DNA of 64,000 bases from Chryseobacterium indologenes. GTDB lineage: Bacteria; Bacteroidota; Bacteroidia; Flavobacteriales; Weeksellaceae. Made by a program: the position numbers and the translations under genes. The first letter of the stretch is position 1; every line of letters starts with the position of its first letter. This document shows positions 15,273 to 25,900 of this stretch, piece after piece. Location of the stretch: positions 4,526,001 through 4,590,000 of the forward strand of contig NZ_CP018786.1 of NCBI RefSeq assembly GCF_002025665.1. Reading direction: 5' to 3'. The notes under the pieces are model-generated. The model did not search any database, had not been told where the DNA came from, and saw only the letters and a program-made list of their open reading frames with translations.

Positions 15273-15306
15273 AAAAATTCCCGGAAATGTATTTCCGGGA
15301 ATTTTT
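15273..15306 (+). terminator. Terminator after pyk
   Basis: AAAAATTCCCGGAAAT pairs with ATTTCCGGGAATTTTT over a 2-base loop, T-rich at both ends. It serves pyk and possibly also the convergent aldehyde dehydrogenase gene. Confidence 0.8.
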
Positions 15307-15348
15307 ATTTATAGTGTAACGCTTACTGTTAACTTATAAACGGTAATT

Positions 15349-15414
15349 TGTCATTCTGAACGAAACGGAGTGAAGTGAAGAATCTCTAAGACTCCTCGAT
15401 TCCTCCGAATGACA
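15349..15414. repeat. REP-like interspersed palindrome
   Basis: TGTCATTC and GAATGACA form the ends of a 65-base imperfect palindrome that contains AGAATCTC. It resembles the short interspersed elements between genes of many Chryseobacterium genomes; copy number cannot be judged here. Confidence 0.5.
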
Positions 15415-15425
15415 TTATACCTAAT

Positions 15426-16718
15426 TTAGTTACCAACAATGGTTTTAGCGGTCACAAATTCTTTTAAAGCTAAAAAAGAAAGTTCGGTTCCATATCCTGA
15501 AGCTTTTGATCCTCCGAAAGGAAAACGTGGATCAGAACTTGTCATACGGTTGATATTGACTGTTCCAGATTCAAGGTTTTCAATGAAGAATAACTGACGG
15601 TCTTTATTTTTAGTCCAGACAGAATTAGAAAGTCCGAAAGGAATATCATTCGCCATCTGTAAAGCTTCTTCATCAGTTTTTGCAATCATAACCATACCAA
15701 GAGGTCCGAAAAGTTCTTCTTTTAAAATTGGATTTCCTTCCTGAACTCTGATTAAACCTGGTTTAAATTCATTTTCAGAAACTCTTTCCAGAGGAATGAT
15801 AATTTCAGCACCGTTTTCCAATGCTCTGTTGAACTGCGCTTCCAATTCATCAGCAAGATCTGGTCTTGCCATCCCTGCCAGTTTAGTTTCTTTATCTAAA
15901 GGATCACCAATCTCATATTTCTTATATTCTTCAATGAATACAGGTAAGAATTTATCTTCAATCTTTTCATCGATGATAAATCTTTTTGCCGCAGTACAGG
16001 TTTGTCCGCAGTTTTGAAGTCTTGACTTTACTCCAGCTTTTGCTGCTTCTTCAAGATCTGCATCATCGAAAATAATGAAAGCATCACTTCCGCCTAATTC
16101 AAGTAAAGATTTCTTAATATTTAAACCAGCAATTGAAGCTACTTCACCTCCTGCTTTTCCGCTCCCTGTAAGACTTACACCTCTTACAGCATCATGTTCA
16201 AGGATTTCTTTTACAGCTTTATGCCCTACTTCAAGATTCTGAAAAATACCTTCAGGAAAGCCTGCTTCCAGAAGTACTTCTTCAATGGCATTTCCACTTC
16301 CGAAACAAATTGAAGCATGTTTCAAAACGATTGTATTTCCTGCTAAAATTGCAGGAGTAGCAAATCTCAGCACCTGCCAAAAAGGAAAGTTCCAGGGCAT
16401 TACACCTAAGATTACCCCTTTCGGGGCATAATGAACTTCAGAATAAGCAAATTCTGAATCAACTTTTTCTGGCTTTAATATATTTTCAGCAGTGGCATAA
16501 TAATTCATCATTAAAGCACACTTTTCCACTTCAGCAATAGATTCTGAAATGGGTTTATTCATTTCTGTAGTAATTATTTTCCCAAATTTCTCCGAATTAT
16601 TCTTTAAAATTTCCGCTGCTTTTGCAATTAACCTCTGCCTTTCCTCAAACGGCACTTTTCTCCACACTGAAAACGCTTTATCAGCTTTAATAAGCTTGCT
16701 TTCAATTAATTGTTCCAT
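15426..16718 (-). CDS. NAD(P)-dependent succinate-semialdehyde dehydrogenase
   Basis: A 430-residue aldehyde dehydrogenase of the succinate-semialdehyde subgroup, oxidising the semialdehyde to succinate. It shows the cofactor motif GVMPWNFPFWQ, the SLTGSGKAGG turn, the general-base Glu in LELGGSDAF and the nucleophile Cys241 in NCGQTCTAAKRF. At 430 residues it is slightly shorter than most ALDHs, lacking the usual N-terminal extension, as is normal for this subgroup. It is about 140 bases downstream of hutG, so it may or may not be in the same transcript. Confidence 0.88.
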   Translation of the reverse strand: MEQLIESKLIKADKAFSVWRKVPFEERQRLIAKAAEILKNNSEKFGKIITTEMNKPISESIAEVEKCALMMNYYATAENILKPEKVDSEFAYSEVHYAPKGVILGVMPWNFPFWQVLRFATPAILAGNTIVLKHASICFGSGNAIEEVLLEAGFPEGIFQNLEVGHKAVKEILEHDAVRGVSLTGSGKAGGEVASIAGLNIKKSLLELGGSDAFIIFDDADLEEAAKAGVKSRLQNCGQTCTAAKRFIIDEKIEDKFLPVFIEEYKKYEIGDPLDKETKLAGMARPDLADELEAQFNRALENGAEIIIPLERVSENEFKPGLIRVQEGNPILKEELFGPLGMVMIAKTDEEALQMANDIPFGLSNSVWTKNKDRQLFFIENLESGTVNINRMTSSDPRFPFGGSKASGYGTELSFLALKEFVTAKTIVGN

Positions 16719-16854
16719 AATATAAATTTCTGTTTTAAATTCAGCTAATGAATTTATGAGCGCTTTTATTTTAAAAGCACGGTGAAATTAGCAAATTCCA
16801 TTCCTTAAGGGTCAATAAAATAATGATTTTCTCTATCGGAAGAATATAACTTTT

Positions 16855-17775
16855 TTACATCATTAGCCATTCATTCACAAGACATGCTGCCAGTCTTGCT
16901 GTTCTGTCCTGGATATCAAAAGAAGGGTTAACTTCTGCCACATCCAGTGCCACCAATTTTTTATTTTTTAAGATGTGTCTGTAAAAATGCATAAAGGCAG
17001 TATCTGCAAAGATACCATTATATGCTGAAGCCGAGACTCCGGGAGCAATAGATGCATTGAAGACGTCCATACAAATGGTAAGATAGACATAATCTACGCT
17101 ATCCAGCAACTCATCAATGCGCTGATAGATAGATGTAAGATTTTCAAAAAATAATTCGTCTGCCAGGATATATTTCATCCCATATTGATGGGCCGTATCA
17201 AAAAGTTTCAACGTATTGGAGTTTCTCTGAATTCCAATATGCAAAGAATTGATAGGGCCTTCCTGAGCAATCTGCCAGAATCCGGTCCCTGAGCTTGGTC
17301 CTACTCCATTTTCCGGTTGTCGGTTATCAAAATGAGCATCGATATTAATAATGCCTATTTTTTGTTCCGGGAAAGCTGTTTTAACGCCTAGATAATGAGC
17401 ATAAGTCACTTCATGACCTCCACCCAAAACAAGAGATTTCCCTCCTTTCAAAAGTACTTTTGAGATATTTTTGGCAAGATTATTCTGAGTATTTTCAAGA
17501 TTACCATCCTCACAGGTAACATTCCCAAAGTCAAGCATTGAAAAGTCAGGAAGAATTACCGGAAAATTAGACATATTTTTTCGGATCACATCAGGAGCAT
17601 CTTTCGCTCCCTGACGGCCTTTATTTCTTCTTACTCCTTCATCCACAGCAAAGCCATGCAGGGCAAAATCACCTGTAGAGATGTTGTCGTAATTACGTTC
17701 TTCTTTTACTCTTTGAAATAATCTGTGATAGAGAAGTTCTTCTCCATCCAATCTGCCTTGCCAAATATTATTCAT
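16855..17775 (-). CDS. hutG: Formimidoylglutamase
   Basis: A 306-residue ureohydrolase (arginase fold). Given hutI next door, it should split formimidoylglutamate to glutamate and formamide, the last step of histidine breakdown. The manganese ligands are visible in GGGHEVTYAH, NIDAHFDNRQ and TICMDVFNAS. I use the ATG at 17775 (MNNIWQGRL); an upstream in-frame ATG at 17826 abuts the preceding small gene and adds an untypical extension. An agmatinase-type activity cannot be excluded from motifs alone. Confidence 0.85.
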   Translation of the reverse strand: MNNIWQGRLDGEELLYHRLFQRVKEERNYDNISTGDFALHGFAVDEGVRRNKGRQGAKDAPDVIRKNMSNFPVILPDFSMLDFGNVTCEDGNLENTQNNLAKNISKVLLKGGKSLVLGGGHEVTYAHYLGVKTAFPEQKIGIINIDAHFDNRQPENGVGPSSGTGFWQIAQEGPINSLHIGIQRNSNTLKLFDTAHQYGMKYILADELFFENLTSIYQRIDELLDSVDYVYLTICMDVFNASIAPGVSASAYNGIFADTAFMHFYRHILKNKKLVALDVAEVNPSFDIQDRTARLAACLVNEWLMM

Positions 17776-17826
17776 TATTAAATAATTCCAATTTGTAGGT
17801 TGCTTTTTAAGTGCAATCAAATTCAA

Positions 17827-18129
17827 CTATTTCTTTAATTGTTCGTTTTTGCCCGCCAAGATAACGAATGCACTTTTTATTATCTGTAAAATATAAAATA
17901 TAGCTCTGAAAAAAAAATAAAAAGATAACAGAGTTGTTAATAGAAAAGATATAAAGATCAATCCAGAATAAAATATTCCTGAGACCTTCACTTCTTTTAT
18001 TATCTCACCATTATTCCAAAGGGATCGCAAAAAAACAGTTATATTTAAAGATACTACAAGTAATACCAAATAAATTATAAAATTTTTAATTGCCTTCAAA
18101 ACAATACTTTTATATTGGATTTCCATCAA
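17827..18129 (-). CDS. Small membrane protein inserted between hutI and hutG
   Basis: A 100-residue protein with two or three hydrophobic helices (IIYLVLLVVSLNITVFL; ISFLLTTLLSFYFFF) and a lysine-rich C-terminus. Its start overlaps the hutI end by 20 bases, so it is co-transcribed with the hut genes. No family recognised. A metabolite transporter is unlikely at this size. Confidence 0.6.
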   Translation of the reverse strand: MMEIQYKSIVLKAIKNFIIYLVLLVVSLNITVFLRSLWNNGEIIKEVKVSGIFYSGLIFISFLLTTLLSFYFFFRAIFYILQIIKSAFVILAGKNEQLKK

Positions 18130-19333
18130 TATACACTTTCTCAGCCTTTAAACTCCCCTGATTATACAATACATTCTGGAAATTGTTGGTTTTAAAAGTG
18201 ACAAAATCTGCTTTTTTCCCTGCTTCCAATAGTCCTCTATCTTCAAGGTTCAATGCATACGCAGCACGGAAGGTCATCCCTGCCAAAACTTCAGCTGTTG
18301 TAAGCTTTTGGAAGGTTGCTAAAATAGAAGCCTGGGTAATTAAATTCCCCATTGGAGCAGATCCCGGATTCCAGTCACTTGCAATAGCCACAATAGCTCC
18401 TGCATCTAATAATTTTCTTGCCGGAGTAAATTTCTCACCAAGGCCTAAACTTGCTCCCGGAAGCGCTGTTGCCACCGTATCAGATTCTGCCAGAAACTGA
18501 ATATCTTCATCTATTGTTGCTTCCAAATGATCTGCTGATTTCGCTCCTACTTCTACCGCAATTCTTGAGCTTCCAGGGGTAAACTGATCGGCATGAACGG
18601 TAATTTCAAAGCCTAGTTTTTTTGCTTTAAGCAAGAAATCCTTACTTTCCTCAGGCTGAAAAGCAGACTTTTCAATAAAAATATCGACTCTGTTCGCTAA
18701 CTCTTCTTCTTTTACTTTTGGTAAAATTTCGGTTATGATATATTTCAGATATTCGGGATTGCTTCCTTCAAAATCTCTGGGTTTTAAGTGGGCTGAAAGA
18801 CAGGTTGGAACTAAAGTGGCTTTGGTTACATTCTGTGCTTTTTTAATAATTCTAAGCATCTTCAGCTCGTTGTCCACATCCAGACCATATCCGCTCTTCA
18901 CTTCAATGGTGGTAATTCCCAGATCAACCAAAAAGTTGATTCTTTCTACTAAAGTTTTTAATAATTTTTCTTCTGAAGCATTTCTTGTATGCTGCACGGA
19001 ACTCCAGATTCCACCACCACTTTCTGCAATCTCCAGATAGGTTTTCCCTGCATTACGCATGGCAAAGTCATTCGCCCGGTTTCCTCCGAAACAAATGTGG
19101 GTATGTGAATCTACAAAAGCAGGCAGAACAACCTGTTCTCCTTCAATGTGTTCAATTTCTATGGTAGGATTTTCTGTTTTTAATGTTTCAAAATTTCCAA
19201 CTTTCTGGATCGTATTCTGATCTACTACAATTCCTCCGTCTACAATAATTTCCAGCTGCTCATCGGAAAGTTTTCCTCTTAAGGGTAAGTTAGCAAGCGT
19301 TACCACCTGCTTAAATGGTCCTATTAATTTCAT
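18110..19333 (-). CDS. hutI: Imidazolonepropionase
   Basis: A 407-residue amidohydrolase that opens imidazolonepropionate to formimidoylglutamate in histidine catabolism. The metal site appears as DSHTHICFGG near residue 70, followed by VHADQFTPGSS, SADHLEA and ASDWNPGSAP. I chose MKLIGPFKQ at 19333 over an ATG at 19375 because homologues begin at about this point. Together with hutG this gives the lower half of the Hut pathway; hutH and hutU are not in the window. Confidence 0.92.
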   Translation of the reverse strand: MKLIGPFKQVVTLANLPLRGKLSDEQLEIIVDGGIVVDQNTIQKVGNFETLKTENPTIEIEHIEGEQVVLPAFVDSHTHICFGGNRANDFAMRNAGKTYLEIAESGGGIWSSVQHTRNASEEKLLKTLVERINFLVDLGITTIEVKSGYGLDVDNELKMLRIIKKAQNVTKATLVPTCLSAHLKPRDFEGSNPEYLKYIITEILPKVKEEELANRVDIFIEKSAFQPEESKDFLLKAKKLGFEITVHADQFTPGSSRIAVEVGAKSADHLEATIDEDIQFLAESDTVATALPGASLGLGEKFTPARKLLDAGAIVAIASDWNPGSAPMGNLITQASILATFQKLTTAEVLAGMTFRAAYALNLEDRGLLEAGKKADFVTFKTNNFQNVLYNQGSLKAEKVYIDGNPI

Positions 19334-19566
19334 TAGTTTAAAGTTAATGCGATGTTTAGATTCAAGCTGATTCATTTTTATATCAGTACTCTTTTTCTAA
19401 ACATTCAAAATTTCATTAATTTTTATGAATAATTTCTCCTCTCAAAAATACTTAAAATATCCCAATTATTTAAATCTTAGCTATTCTCATTTTCAACCCT
19501 GGCATAAACCTCTCTATCAATCTCAACGTTTTCTCAATCTGCCCTTCAACCTTTGTCTAAATTTGC

Positions 19567-19574
19567 TATCTTTG
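19567..19574 (+). promoter_or_regulatory. ruvB promoter -7 element
   Basis: TATCTTTG, matching TAnnTTTG, 20 bases before the ruvB start. Confidence 0.55.
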
Positions 19575-19593
19575 AAGTAAATGAAATGAATTA

Positions 19594-20616
19594 ATGCCAG
19601 ATTTTTTACATCCAGATAAGGAAAACTACTCACGAGAGGAGCTGATGCAGGAAGAACAGATCCGTCCCCAAAGCTTTAAAGATTTTGCGGGGCAGAGAAA
19701 GACGCTGGAGAACCTTGAGGTTTTTGTTACCGCTGCGAAAAGACGTGGCGGAGCACTAGATCATGTTTTATTACATGGTCCACCGGGGCTTGGTAAAACG
19801 ACTTTAGCCAATATTATCGCTAATGAACTTGGGGTAAACTGTAAGGTTACATCGGGCCCTGTATTGGATAAACCCGGAAGTTTAGCTGGTTTATTGACCA
19901 ATCTGGAAGAAAATGATGTTCTTTTCATTGATGAAATTCACCGTCTTTCTCCTGTAGTAGAGGAATACCTGTATTCTGCAATGGAGGATTATAAGATTGA
20001 CATCATGCTGGAAACAGGTCCTAATGCCAGAAGTGTACAGATAGGGCTGAATCCTTTTACTCTCGTAGGTGCTACGACAAGAAGTGGTATGCTTACAAAA
20101 CCAATGCTTGCCCGATTTGGAATTCAAAGCAGACTGGAATATTATTCTATTGAACTTCTGTCTATGATTATTCAGAGAAGTGCAAGGGTTTTAGGAGTAG
20201 TTATTTATGAAGACGCAGCAATCGAAATTGCGAGAAGAAGCCGTGGAACGCCAAGAATTGCGAATGCATTATTAAGAAGAGTACGTGATTTCGCCGAGAT
20301 CAAAGGAAATGGTGAAATTGAAATCAAGATTACAAAATATGCCCTGGATTCTCTTAATGTGGATGAATTTGGTCTGGATGAAATGGACAATAAGATCATG
20401 CGTGTCATGATTGAAAACTTCAAAGGAAAACCGGTTGGTATTTCCGCTCTGGCAACATCTATTGCTGAAAATCCGGAAACACTGGAAGAAGTATATGAAC
20501 CGTTTTTGATTCAGGAAGGGTTTATTATCCGTACTCCAAGAGGGCGAGAAGTTACTGATAAAGCTTACAAACATTTGAATATTACAAGACCTAAAAACCC
20601 GGGAGAGCTATTTTAA
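19594..20616 (+). CDS. ruvB: Holliday junction branch-migration helicase RuvB
   Basis: A 340-residue AAA+ motor that, with RuvA, drives branch migration of Holliday junctions. Walker A is [12 protein letters not shown], Walker B is LFIDEIHRL, sensor 1 lies in GATTRSGML, and the C-terminal winged helix ends in [11 protein letters not shown]. Length is normal. The start MPDFLHPD fits the family and a -7 element lies just upstream. Confidence 0.97.
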   Translation: MPDFLHPDKENYSREELMQEEQIRPQSFKDFAGQRKTLENLEVFVTAAKRRGGALDHVLLHGPPGLGKTTLANIIANELGVNCKVTSGPVLDKPGSLAGLLTNLEENDVLFIDEIHRLSPVVEEYLYSAMEDYKIDIMLETGPNARSVQIGLNPFTLVGATTRSGMLTKPMLARFGIQSRLEYYSIELLSMIIQRSARVLGVVIYEDAAIEIARRSRGTPRIANALLRRVRDFAEIKGNGEIEIKITKYALDSLNVDEFGLDEMDNKIMRVMIENFKGKPVGISALATSIAENPETLEEVYEPFLIQEGFIIRTPRGREVTDKAYKHLNITRPKNPGELF

Positions 20617-20665
20617 TTCAAAGTTTTGAGTTCAAAGTTTAAGGTTAATGAGAATTGATTAGTTT

Positions 20666-21277
20666 ATGTTTATACCCAAATTATATAGAAGTGAAGATTT
20701 TGATGTGATGCGAAAGATTATCAAAGAAAATTCTTTTGCTTTACTGATTTCTTCCGTAGATAAGATACGGGCCACTCATTCTATGATGATGCTCAATGAA
20801 GATGATCCTGAAAATATTTATGTTGAAACTCATATTTCAAGAGCTAACCCTCAGGCGAAAACCTTAAAAAATGGTGATGAAGTTCTTTGTGATTTCTTAG
20901 GGGCTCATACTTATATTTCCAGCAGCTGGTATGATCATATCAATGTTTCCACCTGGAATTATGAGGCAGTACAGATTCACGGAAAAGTTGAAATAATGAA
21001 TCATAATGAACTGTATGCTCATTTGGATAAATTAACGTCCAAATATGAAAGCTTTCAGCAATGCCCAATGATGGTGAAAGACATGGGAAAAGAATTTGTG
21101 GAAAAGGAAATGAAGGGCGCTTTTGGGATTAAAGTTATTCCAACCGAAATATTTATCAAACAAAAACTTTCTCAGAACAGAAAAGAGAATGATTTTAACA
21201 ACATCATTACTCAACTTGAACAATCTGATGATAACGCGAGAAAAATTGCGGAGAAAATGAAATTAATAAAGAAATAA
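20666..21277 (+). CDS. FMN-binding PaiB-like protein
   Basis: A 203-residue protein of the PaiB / FMN-binding split-barrel group, beginning MFIPKLYRSEDFD with the family's central GAHTYISSSWYDH block and ENIYVETHISRANPQ. In Bacillus PaiB is a negative regulator of sporulation and protease genes; in Flavobacteriia it may simply be a flavin-binding protein. No DNA-binding domain is evident. It stands 49 bases after ruvB and 13 before the next gene. Confidence 0.85.
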   Translation: MFIPKLYRSEDFDVMRKIIKENSFALLISSVDKIRATHSMMMLNEDDPENIYVETHISRANPQAKTLKNGDEVLCDFLGAHTYISSSWYDHINVSTWNYEAVQIHGKVEIMNHNELYAHLDKLTSKYESFQQCPMMVKDMGKEFVEKEMKGAFGIKVIPTEIFIKQKLSQNRKENDFNNIITQLEQSDDNARKIAEKMKLIKK

Positions 21278-21290
21278 TCAAAATATACAT

Positions 21291-22157
21291 ATGAAGTTAT
21301 ATCCAATACAATGTGGAAAATTTAAACTGGACGGCGGTGCTATGTTCGGAGTCGTCCCGAAGAGTCTGTGGGAAAAAACGAACCCTGCAGACGAAAAAAA
21401 CCTGATCGAGCTGGGAACACGTTCTCTGCTTATTGAAGATGGAAAAAAACTGATCCTGGTAGACTGCGGTCTTGGTAACAAACAGGATGATAAATTCTTC
21501 GGTCACTACTCTCTTTGGGGAGATGATACTCTTGATAAAAATCTTAAAAAATATGGCTTTATAAAGGAGGATATTACGGACGTATTCCTTACCCACCTTC
21601 ACTTCGATCACTGTGGTGGTGCTATCGAATGGAATGACGACAGAACCGGATACAGACCAGCCTTCAAAAATGCCAACTTCTGGACGAATGAAAATCACTG
21701 GCAATGGGCAACAGAACCCAATGCAAGAGAAAAAGCAAGCTTCCTGAAGGAAAATATTATGCCAATGCAGGAAAGTGGCCAGCTTAACTATTTACCTCTT
21801 CCTACTACCGGAAACTATGGTTTTGCTCCAGATCTTAAAATGGATGTTATTTTCGTAGACGGGCATACAGAAAAACAAATGCTTCCGGTAATCCAATACC
21901 AGGAAAAAACTGTTGTTTTTGCTGCAGACCTTATCCCTACGGCAGGACATATCAACCCTGTGTATGTGATGGGATATGATACCAGACCACTTTTAACAAT
22001 GGAAGAGAAAGCAAAGTTCCTGAAGCAGTGTGTAGACAACGAGTATTTATTGTTCTTTGAGCATGATGCGCATAACGAGCTTGCAAGCCTTAAAATGACC
22101 GAAAAAGGGGTAAGACTTGATGAAACGTTTAGCTTTAATGATGTTTTTGGATATTAA
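21291..22157 (+). CDS. MBL-fold metallo-hydrolase
   Basis: A 288-residue metallo-beta-lactamase-fold enzyme. The signature THLHFDHCGG (about residue 98-107) supplies the HxHxDH zinc ligands, later ligands lie in FVDGHTEKQ and FAADLIPTAGH, and the last in FFEHDAHNE. No signal peptide, so it is cytoplasmic. The layout resembles quorum-quenching lactonases and general MBL hydrolases; the substrate cannot be told. It ends 9 bases before coaE. Confidence 0.88.
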   Translation: MKLYPIQCGKFKLDGGAMFGVVPKSLWEKTNPADEKNLIELGTRSLLIEDGKKLILVDCGLGNKQDDKFFGHYSLWGDDTLDKNLKKYGFIKEDITDVFLTHLHFDHCGGAIEWNDDRTGYRPAFKNANFWTNENHWQWATEPNAREKASFLKENIMPMQESGQLNYLPLPTTGNYGFAPDLKMDVIFVDGHTEKQMLPVIQYQEKTVVFAADLIPTAGHINPVYVMGYDTRPLLTMEEKAKFLKQCVDNEYLLFFEHDAHNELASLKMTEKGVRLDETFSFNDVFGY

Positions 22158-22166
22158 TTTTTAATC

Positions 22167-22796
22167 ATGGAAGAATTACATTCAGAAACACAGCAGACAG
22201 AGCCGGAACCAGCACCCAAGATCATTGGTTTAACAGGAGGAATAGGTTCTGGAAAAACTACAGTAGCGCGCTTTATAGAGGAATTCGGTTTCCCGGTTTA
22301 TTATTCCGATGACAGAGCTAAAGCCATTGTCAATGAGAGTGAAGAACTGAAAATAAAAATCAAGGAACTTCTTGGCGAAGAATCTTATGATGAAAATGGG
22401 TTATATGACAGAAAATTTGTGGCTGATCAAGTTTTTAATAACAGAGATCTGCTTCAGCAATTGAATGAGATCATCCACCCCGCTGTAAGAATTGATTTTG
22501 AAAACTGGGTTAAGAAACAAACCAAATATTTAGTTTTTAAAGAAACAGCTTTATTGTTTGAATTGAAACTTAACAGACAATGTTATAAATCTCTTTTAGT
22601 AACTGCTGAGGATAATATCAGAATTAAAAGAGTAATGGACAGGGATAACAAAACCTATCGCGAGGTAGAAGCTGTCATGGAAAAACAGATGCCTGAAAGG
22701 GATAAAATAAAAATGGCAGATTGTATCATTTACAATAATACCAATCTGGAAGAACTAAAAGAACAGACTGAAAAAGTAGTTTTCAGTATTGAATAA
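22167..22796 (+). CDS. coaE: Dephospho-CoA kinase
   Basis: A 209-residue P-loop kinase for the final step of coenzyme A synthesis. The P-loop is GLTGGIGSGKTTVA, preceded by about 18 extra N-terminal residues (a Glu/Pro-rich stretch). The YYSDDRAK and HPAVR motifs and the lid helix with RVMDRDNK are visible. It ends the run ruvB-PaiB-MBL-coaE. Confidence 0.96.
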   Translation: MEELHSETQQTEPEPAPKIIGLTGGIGSGKTTVARFIEEFGFPVYYSDDRAKAIVNESEELKIKIKELLGEESYDENGLYDRKFVADQVFNNRDLLQQLNEIIHPAVRIDFENWVKKQTKYLVFKETALLFELKLNRQCYKSLLVTAEDNIRIKRVMDRDNKTYREVEAVMEKQMPERDKIKMADCIIYNNTNLEELKEQTEKVVFSIE

Positions 22797-22800
22797 ATAA

Positions 22801-22834
22801 GAACTCGTTAGAAGCTTTTCTAACGAGTTCTTTT
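22801..22834 (+). terminator. Terminator after coaE
   Basis: GAACTCGTTAGAA pairs with its complement over GCTT (13-bp stem), then TTTTC. Confidence 0.85.
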
Positions 22835-22882
22835 CTGCAAAAAATAATTTCTGAGGGATTATTCCAATAAGATATTTTAATA

Positions 22883-22913
22883 AAAAATAAGCCTCCATTT
22901 CTGGAGGCTTATT
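22883..22913 (-). terminator. Terminator of the T9SS adhesin gene
   Basis: AATAAGCCTCC pairs with GGAGGCTTATT; on the minus strand it is followed by TTTTTTA, 20 bases past the end of the adhesin gene. Confidence 0.8.
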
Positions 22914-22933
22914 CTATTTGAAATTTAAATGAC

Positions 22934-25900
22934 TTATTCTTTGATAAATTTCTTTTGGGTAGTATTACCGTTATCGTCGATATCAATAACATAAACACCG
23001 TTAATCAATCTGCTTACATTGATCTGGTTGTTTAGTAAGATACCGTCAGCAATTACCTGCCCAGCAGCATTGTAGATCTTATATTTAGCTCTCTTGCTAA
23101 CATTTTTCACAAACAATACTGAGCTTACCGGGTTAGGATAAATCATAACACTTGTCTGATCAATTGGATTAGCAACAGTCGGTTTAGAGATTCTCACTGT
23201 ATAATCCTCTACTTCTCCGTTTTTGAAGTCAGCACAGTTTACAGGGATACCGTCTCTAGACATTGCTACTCTCATCACTACATACTTATAGTCTGTCATA
23301 CTTACAAAAGCATCTGCAGGTACATTGAATTTTCCTGAAACAGGGCTGTTTGAATTTGGTGAAGAAGTAAATACTCTTTCATTGATATCAAACTCTCCGT
23401 TTCTGTTGAAGTCAATCCAAACTGCGATTCCTTCGTTGTAAGTATTCCCTGTCCATTTCTTCTCGATGATGATCTCATTGTCAGTTGACCCCTGGATCAT
23501 CTCAATGAATGTTTTAGGAACTCCTGTATAATCTGTATAAGTAGATGCTCCGGATTCATTCTCCATTGTTTTCTTACCGGTAGGCTTCACAGTAACTTTA
23601 GAGATATGCTCTCCTGTAGAGTTTTCTGCTTTCATCTTACAGTAGATTACTGTAGGAGTTGTAAAGTAGTAAGGAGGAGTATAGTTTCCTGGCGTACCAT
23701 TACAGATATTCACTACCTGCATTTCATATTTCGTTAATTCTGTAAGACCTGTCAATACAAGGTTATTAACTAATGACGGTACTTCTGTCCAGCTTGGAAT
23801 ACCTACTTTTCTATATCTAAGAACATACGTTGCTCCCGGGAACGAATCCCACTGGATTGCCGCTGATGTAGGAAGCAATTGAGTAATTGTTAATCCTGGA
23901 GGCGGAATCTGGCATATTCTTTCTGTAGTAAATACTTTAGGGTTTGAATATGGGTTCAGCGTTGTTTCACCATTACACTGGTTAGCAATCTGTACTTCAT
24001 AAGTTGTATATGGCTCTAGAGGAGTTACACTTCCTAATACATAAGTATTGGCTGGAGCTGCTGGTAAACTTATAGTAGCCCATGTAGTAGTACCTACTTT
24101 TCTCCATCTCATTGTATACGTAGAGCTTGCTGCAAGCGGAGACCACGTAATTAATGCTGTTGTTGGAGTTATGTTACTTACTGTTACATTTGGAGGAGTA
24201 GGATCACATCTTGTAGTGAATGTCTTGATTGGAGTTGCTGTTCCAACGATATCTCCACAAATTGCTGCTACCTCCACTTCATAAGTAGTAGCTGGTGTCA
24301 ATCCGCTAATTACTAACGGAAGGTTCCCCAATTGTGCTGAAGCATATACTTGCGTCCAAGCTGTTGTTCCCTGAACTCTGTATCTCACCACATAGCTCAC
24401 TCCTGCTCCAGTGATGGTAACAGTAGCTGTTGTATGCGTTGTTGTAAATGTTGGTGCATTAGGAGTTGCATTGCTACAAGGTCTGATTCTTACTCTATAG
24501 TCTTCCACTTCTCCATCTACTGCATTCTGACACATGGTAGGAGCACTTGTACGTTTCAGTACAACTCTCATAGTAGTTGTCAATGGTCCAGTGTAAGCAG
24601 TTGAAGGAACAGCAAAAGTAGCTGTAACCGGAGTCGTTGTATTAGCTGGAGAAATTAAAATTCTCTCGGCATCTGTAAACTGTCCGTTTCTATCAAAGTC
24701 AATCCAAGCTGTTACAGCATCGTTACCTGTTGCGCCTGTCCAACCTTTTGCAACAGAGATTTTGTTATTTTGAGAATTTACATCTAAAGTAACAAGAGTT
24801 TCAGCTGTAGTATAGCTTGTATAGTTTGTCTGTACTGAAGTATTATTCATTGGTGGAACTCCAAGATTCGAAGAGGTAACTGTTACATTCGAGATATGGT
24901 CATTCGTTCCGGTACCTGTCATTGGACAGTAAGACAATGGAGGTGTTGTAAATGCTACTGATGATGAGTAAGAACCTGTGGAACCGTTACAAGTTGTAGA
25001 AACCTGAACTTCATAATTGGTTTGCTCTGTAAGACCAGTAATTCCATAGAAGTTCTGACCAGCAGGAACTGTAGCTGTTTGCCAAGCTCCACTTGGAGCA
25101 ACTCTCCATCTTATATTATATGTAGCACCCGCAGTAGCAACCCATGATACCGTTGCTGTAGTAGCGCCAATATTATTCACTGTAATATTTGTTGGAGCAG
25201 CTGTTGAACAAGGCTGAGCATCTACAAATTTCACTGCATAATCTTCTACTTCTCCCTGGCTGAATGTACCACAAGGATTAGCATTATCAAAATATCTCAT
25301 TACTACACGCATACGGGTAGGAAGAGTTCCTGTATATACGTTACCACTTGCCACCGTAGGTACTGCGAAAGTAGCCGTTACAGGGGTAGTTGTGTTATAG
25401 GTAGTATTAAGAATTCTTTCACTGGTTTCAAATGTTCCGTTTCTGTTAAAATCTACCCATGCTGAAACTCCATAAGATGTAGGAGAACCTGGCCAGTATT
25501 TGTTTACAGAAATTTTATTATTTGCTGAACCTCTTTCAAAGATCACTACTCTTGTAGCATCTGTTGTATAATCTTTATAATTGTCAGATCCGGAATTACT
25601 CAACATAATAGGAGTATTCGTAGGAGTAACAGTTACATTATTAATATATCCGCTTGTAGCAGTATTACTTGTAGGACCTGCTGTACAATAAGTAAGAGCT
25701 GGTGTTGTAAAGGTAACACTTGGTGAGAATGCACCTGTTGTTCCTCCACAAACAGTAGCAACCTGTACTTCATAGGTAGTCTGCTCCAGTAATCCGGTAA
25801 GCATTTGATTACTGATTAATGGGGTATTTACAGCAATCTGCTGCCAAGCACCAGAAGGAGAAACTCTGTATCTTACTATATAAGTAGCTCCTGTAGCTGA

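Noticed and set aside
18183-18500. Plus-strand genes opposite hutI
   Set aside because: Shadows of the imidazolonepropionase frame, without start context or family resemblance.
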